A stretch of DNA of 13,232 nt. Source: an uncultured Peptococcaceae bacterium (lineage in GTDB: Bacteria; Bacillota; Dehalobacteriia; UBA4068; JAAVYR01). The position numbers and the translations under genes were made by a program. Where the stretch lies: positions 1 through 13,232 of the forward strand of contig CATIYQ010000055.1 of assembly GCA_949739465.1 (NCBI GenBank), written 5' to 3'. This document shows positions 7,349 through 13,232 of the stretch, piece after piece (the stretch's first letter is position 1; each line of letters begins with the position of its first letter). Under the pieces are notes generated by a model. It worked only from the letters and a program-made list of their open reading frames with translations, was not told the origin of the DNA and did not search any database.

Positions 7349-7978
7349 CTAAAATCGTCGGAACAGCCCAATGACAGCCCCTAACACTGTTGCGTCTTTC
7401 ACAATAATCGGTTCCATGAATTGATTTTCCGGCTGCAAGCGGATATAGCCGTTTTCCCGATAAAAGGTTTTTACAGTAGCGCTGTCATCTATCAGAGCTA
7501 CGACAATTTGTCCATTATGAGCTTGGGGTGTTTCTTCCACAATGATATAGTCACCGTCTAAAATCCCTGCGTCTATCATTGATTCACCGGATACTTTCAA
7601 GATGAAGGTATCGTGATTGGAGCGAATAAAGGATAAGGGAACAGGGAAATAATCCTCAATGTTTTGGGTGGCAAGAATAGGCATGCCTGCAGCTACCCGA
7701 CCAACTATAGGGATTTGCACCATTTCTTTTTCTATTTCCATATCTGTATCAGAATCATCTGCAAAAGAAAGCTCCAATGCGCGAGGCTTAGATTGGTCAC
7801 GTTTCAGATAGCCTTTTTGTTCTAATGTTGCTAAATGACTATGCACGGTAGAGCTGGAGCTTAGCCCCACTGCCATACCGATTTCTCTGACAGAGGGTGG
7901 ATAACCTTTGGTTTGAATCTCTTTTTTAATAAATTCTAATATATCCTGCTGCCGTTTGGTAATATCTGTATATTCCAT
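7349..7978 (-). CDS. lexA: SOS response repressor LexA (self-cleaving)
   Basis: LexA represses DNA damage genes and is inactivated when RecA filaments trigger its self-cleavage. The 209-residue protein has an N-terminal winged helix-turn-helix (PPSVREIGMAVGLSSSSTVHSHL, about 27-49) and a C-terminal S24-type protease domain. The cleavage site is Ala97-Gly98 in GRVAAGMPILA. The catalytic pair is Ser133 (GESMIDAGI) and Lys170 (ATVKTFYRE), so it should be a normal cleavable repressor. The ATG at 7976-7978 is preceded by TAGGAG nine bases upstream. It diverges from a LysM gene across a spacer with three LexA operators, one over its own -35 region, which indicates autoregulation. It converges on the aro operon at a shared terminator. 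Confidence 0.97.
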   Translation of the reverse strand: MEYTDITKRQQDILEFIKKEIQTKGYPPSVREIGMAVGLSSSSTVHSHLATLEQKGYLKRDQSKPRALELSFADDSDTDMEIEKEMVQIPIVGRVAAGMPILATQNIEDYFPVPLSFIRSNHDTFILKVSGESMIDAGILDGDYIIVEETPQAHNGQIVVALIDDSATVKTFYRENGYIRLQPENQFMEPIIVKDATVLGAVIGLFRRF

Positions 7979-8006
7979 CGCTTCTTGCTCCTAATGCTTT
8001 TTTTAT

Positions 8007-8035
8007 AGTATAACACGATAAAAAAAGAAAATCAA
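8007..8035 (-). promoter_or_regulatory. lexA promoter
   Basis: On the minus strand TTGATT (8035-8030) and TATACT (8012-8007) are separated by exactly 17 bp, a good sigma-A pattern. It lies about 30 bp before the lexA start codon. SOS operator 1 overlaps the -35 hexamer, as expected for repression of lexA by its own product. Confidence 0.75.
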
Positions 8036-8046
8036 ACATATGTTCT
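8033..8046. promoter_or_regulatory. SOS operator 1 (LexA box), imperfect, at the lexA promoter
   Basis: CAAACATATGTTCT fits the Gram-positive CGAAC-N4-GTTCG pattern with one half-site weakened (AAAC instead of GAAC). It covers the -35 element of the minus-strand lexA promoter. A weaker operator here would allow quick lexA derepression and resetting; this functional reading is inferred. Confidence 0.75.
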
Positions 8047-8055
8047 ATAAAATTC

Positions 8056-8084
8056 TTGACAAGGAACAAATGTTCGATTAAAAT
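8056..8084 (+). promoter_or_regulatory. Promoter of the SOS LysM gene
   Basis: A consensus -35 TTGACA (8056-8061) is followed after 17 bp by TAAAAT (8079-8084). This is a near-ideal sigma-A promoter, the strongest seen in the window. SOS operator 2 fills the spacer between the hexamers and operator 3 lies at the expected transcript start (about 8091), so LexA should block it tightly. Confidence 0.85.
8063..8076. promoter_or_regulatory. SOS operator 2 (LexA box) inside the LysM-gene promoter
   Basis: GGAACAAATGTTCG contains a perfect GAAC-N4-GTTC dyad located between the -35 and -10 hexamers. Its dyad starts 30 bp after that of operator 1. Binding here would directly exclude RNA polymerase. 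Confidence 0.9.
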
Positions 8085-8090
8085 AAAGCT

Positions 8091-8104
8091 AGAACAAATG
8101 TTCG
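8091..8104. promoter_or_regulatory. SOS operator 3 (LexA box) at the LysM-gene transcript start
   Basis: AGAACAAATGTTCG has a perfect GAAC-N4-GTTC dyad and the same AAAT centre as operator 2, starting 28 bp further on. It lies at the expected start of transcription, just before the ribosome binding site, and gives the LysM promoter a second strong block. Confidence 0.9.
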
Positions 8105-8124
8105 ATTTAGGGAGGGGATAGAAG

Positions 8125-8415
8125 ATGAAAAAGCAGAGAAGACAATTACGAATCATTCCGTTATTGCTTACAGTTTGTTTATTTTTCAGCATTTCTGCCA
8201 TTGCGCTGGGCAGTAATAATTCCAATGGAAATATCCAATATGATGTGATTACAGTCGAAAAAAATGATACCCTTTGGTCTTTGGTAGAAAAACATTATCC
8301 CAATTATGATGGGAATAAACAAAAAGTCATTTATCGAATAAAAAAAATAAATCACTTGGATAATTCCATGCTTTTCATTGGGCAGGAATTAAAAATGCCT
8401 CTTTATATAGGATAA
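8125..8415 (+). CDS. SOS-controlled membrane-anchored LysM protein, YneA-like cell division inhibitor
   Basis: The 96-residue protein has a basic start (KKQRRQLR), one hydrophobic segment at about 9-28 acting as signal anchor or signal peptide, a short linker, and a single LysM domain at about 39-93 (YDVITVEKNDTLWSLVEKHY to LFIGQELKMP). LysM domains bind peptidoglycan. This architecture, the size and the position divergent from lexA match YneA of Bacillus subtilis, which delays septation after DNA damage; the same role here is inferred. The ATG at 8125 follows a strong site (GGGAGGGG, 8110-8117). Two perfect LexA boxes control the promoter. It is a single-gene unit, followed by AT-rich DNA and then a terminator. 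Sequence alone cannot separate true YneA orthology from another small LysM protein recruited to the SOS regulon. Confidence 0.85.
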   Translation: MKKQRRQLRIIPLLLTVCLFFSISAIALGSNNSNGNIQYDVITVEKNDTLWSLVEKHYPNYDGNKQKVIYRIKKINHLDNSMLFIGQELKMPLYIG

Positions 8416-8685
8416 TAGATGTTTATCAAATATCCGGATAAAATATGCCCTAAAATTAGCCGTTTTAAGGGACTTTATTTTAAGAGGTAAGGTAATCGGT
8501 TATGGAAAAAATATAAAGACTATATAATAACGAATGTATCATAAACGACTATAAGATATAATATTAAAAATAAGCCGATTTTGGAGTATTCTATTTATAA
8601 TACCTTTACTTCCGATAATATCAATTATGTAAACTAAACAATCTCAATCAAACATTGAGTAATAAACATATTATATAGAAGAAAG
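8416..8685. other. AT-rich gene-free spacer
   Basis: I see no coding frame of useful length, no RNA gene and no convincing promoter on either strand. Small structures are present: a 10-bp palindrome TATCCGGATA at 8431-8440, an interrupted hairpin at 8439-8482 (outer arms TAAAATA / TATTTTA, inner CCCT / AGGG) and a 6-bp hairpin CTCAAT / ATTGAG at 8643-8659. A TATAAT at 8523-8528 has no matching -35 element and no gene behind it. The stretch may be 3' untranslated sequence of the LysM gene or decayed DNA. Confidence 0.6.
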
Positions 8686-8740
8686 AAATCACACCATATT
8701 TAACATGACATGGTGTGATTTTTTTGTTATCAAATATCCG
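8423..8740. repeat. Pair of 14-bp direct repeats bounding the AT-rich spacer
   Basis: TTATCAAATATCCG occurs at 8423-8436 and again at 8727-8740, where it includes the stop codon of the minus-strand TIM-barrel gene. ATAGATGTT lies just before the first copy (8415-8423) and just after the second (8741-8749), so the two modules appear in swapped order. The match is exact, but short and AT-rich. Confidence 0.5.
8686..8721. terminator. Terminator between the LysM gene and the TIM-barrel gene
   Basis: A perfect 12-bp stem pairs AAATCACACCAT (8686-8697) with ATGGTGTGATTT (8710-8721) around a 12-base loop. On the plus strand it is followed by a T-run up to 8725, a good terminator for the LysM transcript. 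On the minus strand it lies 8 bp after the TIM-barrel stop and runs into TTTCTTTC, so it probably stops that operon too, less strongly. Confidence 0.85.
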
Positions 8741-9626
8741 ATAGATGTTGTCGTTTCAGCTCTCTATACATATGCTTAAATGCCACAGCATCTTCTGCTT
8801 GTGTGCTTGCAGACTCGCAGATGATTGTCGGTGTATAATTTTTTTTAATCAATACTTTTGCAAGAAGAGAAAAATCTGGTCCGTATATTTCATCTGATAA
8901 ATTACGGTGGCGCTTTTCTCCGCCGACGGTATATTCAATAGGTGAAAAATGGCAATGCAGATGTTGACAAGTCTCATCCCCCAATGCCTGCTCTATTTTT
9001 TCTAAAATAATTGCAAAATCTTCTTCTTTTTGCAGACCACCATTTCCTAAAGCATAAAGATGCGCCCAATCTATGGTAGGATACGCTACGCCGGGATGTT
9101 CTTTGCATAGGGCGATTACTTCATCTAAATTGCCTAGCTGGTTCTTTTTTCCCATGGTTTCGGGGGCTAAATAAACATCTTCCAGCAATTCTAATTGTGT
9201 TGCTTGTTCAATAATCTTCTCAAATAAGGCTTTTGCCCGTTCCAGTGCCTTTTCCCTGGTATCCCCCTCCTCCGCTGGGTTCCCGGAGCCGGGATGAAAA
9301 ACAACTTTTGTCGCACCCATCCAGTTTGCGGCTTCCAGGGATTTCAGCAAATGATTCATACTTGCCTGCTGTTTTTCGGGGTTGATTGCAGCAAGATTGA
9401 TATAGTATGGTGCATGAAGACTTAATGCTACATCACAGGCTTTTGCCTCTTTTCCCAGCTTTACGGCAAATTCCTTACTGATTTTTACCCCACGGGTACA
9501 TTCGTATTCATAGGCATCCAAGCCCTTGGCAAATAGCCATCTGCAGGCCTCCAGAGAGCTTTTCTTTGGATTATCTTTGTAGAAGGATTGGCTATTTCCT
9601 CCTGCACCAAATCGAATTCTATTCAT
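8730..9626 (-). CDS. Endonuclease IV-like TIM-barrel protein
   Basis: The 298-residue protein resembles the AP endonuclease 2 / endonuclease IV superfamily, whose canonical member Nfo cuts DNA at abasic sites with three metal ions. Matching metal-site motifs are HAPYYINL (His71), VVFHPGS (His111), PETMGKK (Glu156), TIDWAHL (Asp186, His189), HLHCHFS (His224 or His226), KRH (His240) and ICES (Glu271). One usual ligand differs: where Nfo has DRH the sequence has KRH (Lys238), and the surrounding PIEYTVGGEKRHRN differs from Nfo. It may therefore be a divergent repair nuclease or another metal-dependent TIM-barrel enzyme. I chose ATG 9626 because GAGGAG at 9640-9635 lies eight bases before it and the protein then begins MNRIRFGAGG; a longer frame from 9659 would overlap miaB. 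It is the last gene of the recJ-miaB unit, 16 bp after miaB. Confidence 0.8.
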   Translation of the reverse strand: MNRIRFGAGGNSQSFYKDNPKKSSLEACRWLFAKGLDAYEYECTRGVKISKEFAVKLGKEAKACDVALSLHAPYYINLAAINPEKQQASMNHLLKSLEAANWMGATKVVFHPGSGNPAEEGDTREKALERAKALFEKIIEQATQLELLEDVYLAPETMGKKNQLGNLDEVIALCKEHPGVAYPTIDWAHLYALGNGGLQKEEDFAIILEKIEQALGDETCQHLHCHFSPIEYTVGGEKRHRNLSDEIYGPDFSLLAKVLIKKNYTPTIICESASTQAEDAVAFKHMYRELKRQHLSDI

Positions 9627-9642
9627 GGTTATTTCTCCTCTT

Positions 9643-11007
9643 TTAGCGGATAAATGCACCTTTTAGATACCAGGTTTTAGCTCCGGTAATTTTTACCGGC
9701 ATAAATAATCCTGTATAGTCAAAATCTTTTTCCGTTGCTGGGATATTAACAATCTTATTGGTATCTGTTCTGCCCGTCCATACAGACGTGTCCGTTTTAC
9801 TTTTTCCCTCTACCAAAATCATTTGCTGAGAGCTAATCAGTTTTTCATTATTTATCAAACTGTGCTTGTTTTGGAGATCCAGAAGTTGTTGTAAACGTTG
9901 ATTTTTTACTTCTTCTGCAACGCTGTCTTCTCTTTTTGCCGCCGCCGTTCCTGTTCTTGGCGAATATAAAAAGGTATAGGCATCATCAAAAGCACACCTA
10001 TCTACAAACTCCAGTGTTTCCAGGAAGTCTGTTTCTGATTCTCCCGGAAACCCCACAATCATATCTGTGGTGATAGAACTTCCAGGGATTCTACTTCTGA
10101 TTGCTTCCAGTATATGCCAAAACTGCGCGGTTGAGTACCCTCGATTCATATCTTTTAGGGTGCGGTCGCAACCGGATTGTAATGGCAAATGAAAATGTTT
10201 ACAGACTTTTGGCAACCCGGCAATGGTATCGATTAAATCTATATGAAAATCTTTCGGATGAGAGGACATATATCGAATGCGTTCAATCCCCTCTACCTTG
10301 CTGACTTCTTCCAGAAGAGTGGCAAAATGGTTGGGGTTGCCGTCGTCAAAGTCTTTCCCATAGGAGTTTACATTTTGCCCAAGAAGCATTACCTCTTTTC
10401 CACCGGCGGCGGCAATCGCTTTTACTTCCTCCAGAATATGGACCATGCTGCGGCTTCTTTCTCTACCCCGCACATATGGCACAATGCAATAAGAACAAAA
10501 ATTATTACAGCCATAGATGATATTAACTTTTCCCTTAAAGGATTGGATATCCTGATGCACAGGAAGCTGTACTTTTTCTAAGCCGGGCGTTTCCGCTACA
10601 TCATAAATGAACTGCCGGTTTTCGCGGTATTTCCTGATATACGCTTGCAATTTTGGTAAATTAAACGTTCCGAAAATAATATCAATATGAGGCGCTCGCT
10701 TCTTAATACGTTCCTTTGCGCCATCTTCCTGCGCCATGCAGCCGCAAACCACCAAAATGACACGAGGATTGGCTGTTTTGTATTTTTTAAGACTGCCCAA
10801 ATAGCCCAAAATCTTCGTTTCAGCGCTTTCACGGATACAGCAGGTATTCACCACAATGATGTCAGCCTGCCAAATATCCTCTGTCATCTCATTTTTTTCC
10901 CCGGGGCTTGCTGCTGCCCCATCGGTATAGTTATCCAGAATGCCTGCTAAGATTTGGGAATCATGCTCATTCATCTGACAGCCAAATGTTTTAATATAGT
11001 ATTTCAC
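9643..11007 (-). CDS. miaB: tRNA-2-methylthio-N6-dimethylallyladenosine synthase
   Basis: MiaB is a radical SAM methylthiotransferase that turns i6A37 into ms2i6A37 in tRNAs reading UNN codons, which stabilises codon-anticodon pairing. The 454-residue protein has all three parts. The N-terminal domain supplies cluster cysteines Cys10 (TFGCQMNEHDS), Cys56 (NTCCIRE) and Cys90 (CGCMAQ). The radical SAM domain has CxxxCxxC at 167, 171 and 174 (YGCNNFCSYCIVPYVRGRERSR region). A C-terminal TRAM-like region starts near 390. The start is GTG at 11007-11005, preceded by AAGGTG five bases upstream; the protein then begins MKYYIKTFGCQMN, as the family does. It lies 13 bp after recJ and 16 bp before the TIM-barrel gene. 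Related MtaB or RimO enzymes are less likely, since TFGCQMN and VPYVRGRERSR are typical of MiaB. Confidence 0.95.
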   Translation of the reverse strand: MKYYIKTFGCQMNEHDSQILAGILDNYTDGAAASPGEKNEMTEDIWQADIIVVNTCCIRESAETKILGYLGSLKKYKTANPRVILVVCGCMAQEDGAKERIKKRAPHIDIIFGTFNLPKLQAYIRKYRENRQFIYDVAETPGLEKVQLPVHQDIQSFKGKVNIIYGCNNFCSYCIVPYVRGRERSRSMVHILEEVKAIAAAGGKEVMLLGQNVNSYGKDFDDGNPNHFATLLEEVSKVEGIERIRYMSSHPKDFHIDLIDTIAGLPKVCKHFHLPLQSGCDRTLKDMNRGYSTAQFWHILEAIRSRIPGSSITTDMIVGFPGESETDFLETLEFVDRCAFDDAYTFLYSPRTGTAAAKREDSVAEEVKNQRLQQLLDLQNKHSLINNEKLISSQQMILVEGKSKTDTSVWTGRTDTNKIVNIPATEKDFDYTGLFMPVKITGAKTWYLKGAFIR

Positions 11008-11020
11008 CTTATCACCTTTT

Positions 11021-12817
11021 CTATTGTTTTGCCGGTCGGAAATCTTTTATTTGTATCTGACAATTGCGTTTCCCCTGGTATTCGTTGAGATTTACCGTAT
11101 AGAGAAAATCGAGATAGACATCGTGCCCTTTAAGATTTTCTTTTTGGAGACTTTCCCAGGTAGTTGTGGCATAAGACGATGCCAGCATGTCAATAAATTT
11201 ATCCTTTTGCCCGAAGAGGATTGGTTCTACTATCATATTCCGCCCTGTTTTTACCTTGATTTTCAGCACGTTTTGTTCCTTGCCAATGCAGCTTACCTTT
11301 AATACTTGTAATCCTTTATCAGCAAAAATCGGTTGAGGATTGCTTTTGCCAAATGGCTCTAATCGGTCTAATAGCTCTAACAGACGAAGATTACAGCTAT
11401 CCATAGGCAATACATGGTCTATTAGGTAAACAGGCTTCATATCCTCCTCGGACAATGTAATTTCTGCATTGAGCTGATTACGAAAAGCCTCGATATTCTC
11501 TTTCGGCATGGTAAGTCCTGCCGCCATAGGATGACCGCCAAATACGGTCAGTAACTCTTTGGCAGATGAAATAGCTTGGAACATATGATAACCTTCAATA
11601 GAACGTCCCGAACCTTTCACAAATCCTTCTTCATAAGCGTTTGTTAGAATAAAAACAGGCTGATAATATTTTTCTTTGATGCGACCGGCAACAATACCGG
11701 CAACGCTTTCCGGTAAATCCTCTAAATACAGCACCAATACTTTATCATTTTGATAAACGCCTGTTGCCAGCAATTCTTCTGCAGCTTTGACACCGGCAGC
11801 TGTCAGCTGCTTCCGTTCTTGGTTTAACGCTACTAATTCTGCAGCAATTTCCCGACAACGGATTTCATCTTCTGAAATAAACAACTCTACTGCAAGCGTT
11901 GCCATGTCCAGTCTGCCGGAAGCGTTAATGCAAGGTCCTAAAATGAAGCCAATATGAAAACAGGTGGGTTCCTTCCCTTCTATACCGGCAGCTTGAATCA
12001 ATGCATTGATACCAAGATTACGCGGGGTTGCTAAAACTTTTAACCCTCGCTTGACTAAAAAATGATTCTCCCCAACCAAATCCACTAAATCACATACGGT
12101 AGCAATGGTTGCCAGTTCTAAATATTCCTGTTCGTCGGCTTGCCAGTCCAACCCTGTTTCTTGATAAAGAGCCTCAGCAATTTTATAGGTAACGCCTGCG
12201 CCGCACAATGCTTTGCAGGGATAAGGACAGTCTTGATTTTTGGCATTGACCACAGCGTCAGCAGGGGGCAAAATAGGGCTTTCTACACCATTTTCATCTA
12301 AGGCAAAGGGGATTTCATGGTGGTCGGTCACAATGACCGTCATACCCTTTTCTTTTGCGTATGCGACCTCTTTTACAGCAGCGATTCCTGTATCACATGT
12401 AAGGAGCAAGCCTGTGCCTTTCTCTGCCAGATAATCAATGGCTGCCATATTCAAGCCGTACCCTTCTGCTTCCCGCTGCGGGATGTAATAATCCACCTGG
12501 GCGTCCAGTTTTTGCAGCAGTTTATATAAAATGGTGGTGGCGGTTATTCCGTCCACATCATAATCGCCAAAAACCGTAATCGGTGTTTCCTCCTCAATGG
12601 CGCTCAGTAATAAATCACAGCAAGCATCCATGCCTAAAAGGGTAAATGGGTCATAGAGCGCTGGATTTTCCTCCGGGCGTAAAAAAGCCTTCACTTCTTG
12701 GGGTGCTTTTATCCCCCGCAAATAAAGGATTTTTGCCAACATCGGATGGATATGATGTGTTTCTGCCATTGCAGTTACTTCGTCATTATTACACTGTCTT
12801 AACAGCCACTTGGTCAT
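11021..12817 (-). CDS. recJ: Single-stranded-DNA-specific 5'-3' exonuclease RecJ
   Basis: RecJ degrades single-stranded DNA 5' to 3' in recombination and mismatch or base excision repair. The 598-residue protein has the DHH domain (GDYDVDGITA, Asp85/Asp87/Asp89; TCDTGI at 140-145; TDHHEIP with DHH at 165-167; CDLVDLVGEN at 242-251), the DHHA1 domain (GSGRS at 402-406, GGHPMAAG at 427-434) and a C-terminal OB-like domain. The motif usually written GPRINAAGR reads GPCINASGR (294-302), so a usual Arg is Cys. It lacks the long C-terminal extension of the RecJ in some Firmicutes. The ATG at 12817 follows GAGGTG five bases upstream. It is first in the recJ-miaB-TIM-barrel unit. I could not pick out a convincing promoter in 12831-12890. 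Confidence 0.95.
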   Translation of the reverse strand: MTKWLLRQCNNDEVTAMAETHHIHPMLAKILYLRGIKAPQEVKAFLRPEENPALYDPFTLLGMDACCDLLLSAIEEETPITVFGDYDVDGITATTILYKLLQKLDAQVDYYIPQREAEGYGLNMAAIDYLAEKGTGLLLTCDTGIAAVKEVAYAKEKGMTVIVTDHHEIPFALDENGVESPILPPADAVVNAKNQDCPYPCKALCGAGVTYKIAEALYQETGLDWQADEQEYLELATIATVCDLVDLVGENHFLVKRGLKVLATPRNLGINALIQAAGIEGKEPTCFHIGFILGPCINASGRLDMATLAVELFISEDEIRCREIAAELVALNQERKQLTAAGVKAAEELLATGVYQNDKVLVLYLEDLPESVAGIVAGRIKEKYYQPVFILTNAYEEGFVKGSGRSIEGYHMFQAISSAKELLTVFGGHPMAAGLTMPKENIEAFRNQLNAEITLSEEDMKPVYLIDHVLPMDSCNLRLLELLDRLEPFGKSNPQPIFADKGLQVLKVSCIGKEQNVLKIKVKTGRNMIVEPILFGQKDKFIDMLASSYATTTWESLQKENLKGHDVYLDFLYTVNLNEYQGKRNCQIQIKDFRPAKQ

Positions 12818-12897
12818 AAAGACACCTCATTATGTTTTATCACTGGTTTTAATTAATTCTCTCTTTTCCCTTCTTTTCCTGCCCTTTTCGGGGAAAT

Positions 12898-12930
12898 AAA
12901 AAAAGAGAAAAGAATCTTTGTTCTTTTCTC
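12898..12930 (-). terminator. Rho-independent terminator of the EamA-family gene
   Basis: On the minus strand a perfect 10-bp stem (GAGAAAAGAA, 12930-12921, with TTCTTTTCTC, 12914-12905) encloses a 6-base loop and is followed by seven T residues (12904-12898). The first arm begins within the stop codon of the transporter gene. It separates that gene from recJ, which must have its own promoter in the following 80 bp. Confidence 0.88.
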
Positions 12931-13232
12931 AGATACCAAGAAATTTCTTTTTTAAGATACTGCCTAATTCACAGCAAATCATACCTAAAAACATCAGCGT
13001 ACAGCCAAGTATTTTGTAGGCGTCAAATGATTCTGTTTGTCCGGTGACAATATCCGGAATCAGGAAAGCAAACACCGCCCCCCACACCGGCTCCATAGCC
13101 AGAATCAGTGCAGTATGACTAGGCGTTGTAAACCGCTGTACCAATGTCTGAATGCCAAATCCCCCCGCTGTTCCCAGAATACCTGTAAATAAAATAGTTA
13201 GAAAAACAATGGGCTTGGTAAAGAGCTGTATA
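12929..13232 (-). CDS. EamA/DMT-family transporter, C-terminal part (cut by window end)
   Basis: About 100 residues are open from the right edge to the TGA at 12931-12929. Three hydrophobic segments are visible: PIVFLTILFTGILGTAGGF, then ALILAMEPVWGAVFAFLIP, then LGCTLMFLGMICCELG, followed by a basic tail KKKFLG. The pattern of a Gly-rich helix, QTLVQRFTTPSHTALIL and the conserved Glu-Pro (MEPVW) matches the last three helices of the second EamA repeat in drug/metabolite transporters. These are ten-helix inner-membrane carriers for metabolites, amino acids or drugs. The substrate cannot be told from this part. A TTG at 13144 is only an internal codon; the true start lies beyond the window. 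The gene ends at its own terminator and is probably not cotranscribed with recJ. Confidence 0.88.
   Translation of the reverse strand, partial: IQLFTKPIVFLTILFTGILGTAGGFGIQTLVQRFTTPSHTALILAMEPVWGAVFAFLIPDIVTGQTESFDAYKILGCTLMFLGMICCELGSILKKKFLGI

Noticed and set aside
7926..8225. Minus-strand frame of 99 codons across the lexA/LysM spacer
   Set aside because: It covers the promoters and SOS boxes, overlaps both real genes and looks like chance translation of AT-rich DNA.
8439..8482. Interrupted hairpin after the LysM gene as its terminator or as a small RNA
   Set aside because: It has an internal loop and a bulge, no following T-run and no promoter of its own; a much better terminator lies at 8686-8721.
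8500..8528. TATAAT at 8523-8528 as a promoter
   Set aside because: The sequence 17 bp upstream (TTATGG) is a poor -35 element and no gene or structured RNA follows.
9627..9659. Start of the TIM-barrel protein at 9659
   Set aside because: It would overlap miaB and read through the strong GAGGAG site that serves ATG 9626.
12830..12870. CATAAT just before the recJ ribosome site as its -10 element
   Set aside because: The transcript would begin at or inside the ribosome site, and the -35 candidate TTAATT is weak.
13142..13144. TTG at 13144 as the start of a 71-residue membrane protein
   Set aside because: The frame stays open to the window edge and the upstream residues continue the EamA pattern, so it is an internal codon.
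1..13232. CRISPR array, insertion sequence, prophage, toxin-antitoxin pair or tRNA
   Set aside because: No spaced repeats, transposase or phage-like frames, inverted terminal repeats or tRNA-like folds were seen; the content is housekeeping.

Overview
The window looks like chromosomal DNA from a low-to-moderate G+C Firmicute, most likely a member of the Clostridia. The grounds are strong AGGAGG-type ribosome binding sites, sigma-A-like promoters, GAAC-N4-GTTC SOS operators, the divergent lexA / LysM-gene pair, and Clostridia-style AroA and AroC motifs. I cannot name the genus. All genes look intact except the two cut by the window ends, and I see no insertion sequence, phage gene, CRISPR array, tRNA or rRNA.

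Region 1 (1-7323, + strand) is a compact aromatic amino acid operon: aroB (3' part only), aroC, an aroE-aroK fusion, aroQ, aroF (DAHP synthase with an N-terminal regulatory domain), aroA, tyrA and, last, an AIM24-family gene. Gaps are 0-21 bp and two junctions overlap, so this is almost certainly one transcript. Together the genes encode every step from erythrose-4-phosphate plus phosphoenolpyruvate to chorismate, and then the prephenate dehydrogenase step towards tyrosine. The operon's own promoter and leader lie left of the window. A perfect 18-bp hairpin at 7280-7323 ends the operon and also serves lexA from the other side.

Region 2 (7349-8721) is an SOS locus. lexA (- strand) and a small membrane-anchored LysM protein resembling the division inhibitor YneA (+ strand) diverge from a 146-bp spacer. 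The spacer holds three LexA operators and two well-formed promoters. One operator covers the lexA -35 region. The other two sit inside and just downstream of the LysM-gene promoter. An AT-rich gene-free stretch of about 310 bp follows and ends in a terminator that can work on both strands.

Region 3 (8730-13232, - strand) reads from right to left. It begins with the 3' end of an EamA/DMT-family transporter, which has its own terminator. Then recJ (single-strand exonuclease), miaB (tRNA methylthiotransferase) and an endonuclease IV-like TIM-barrel gene form a tight three-gene unit with 13-16 bp gaps.

I found no clearly new system. The points most worth a second look are the layout of the SOS operators, the AIM24 gene in the aro operon, the AroE-AroK fusion, and the altered metal-site motif of the endonuclease IV-like protein.
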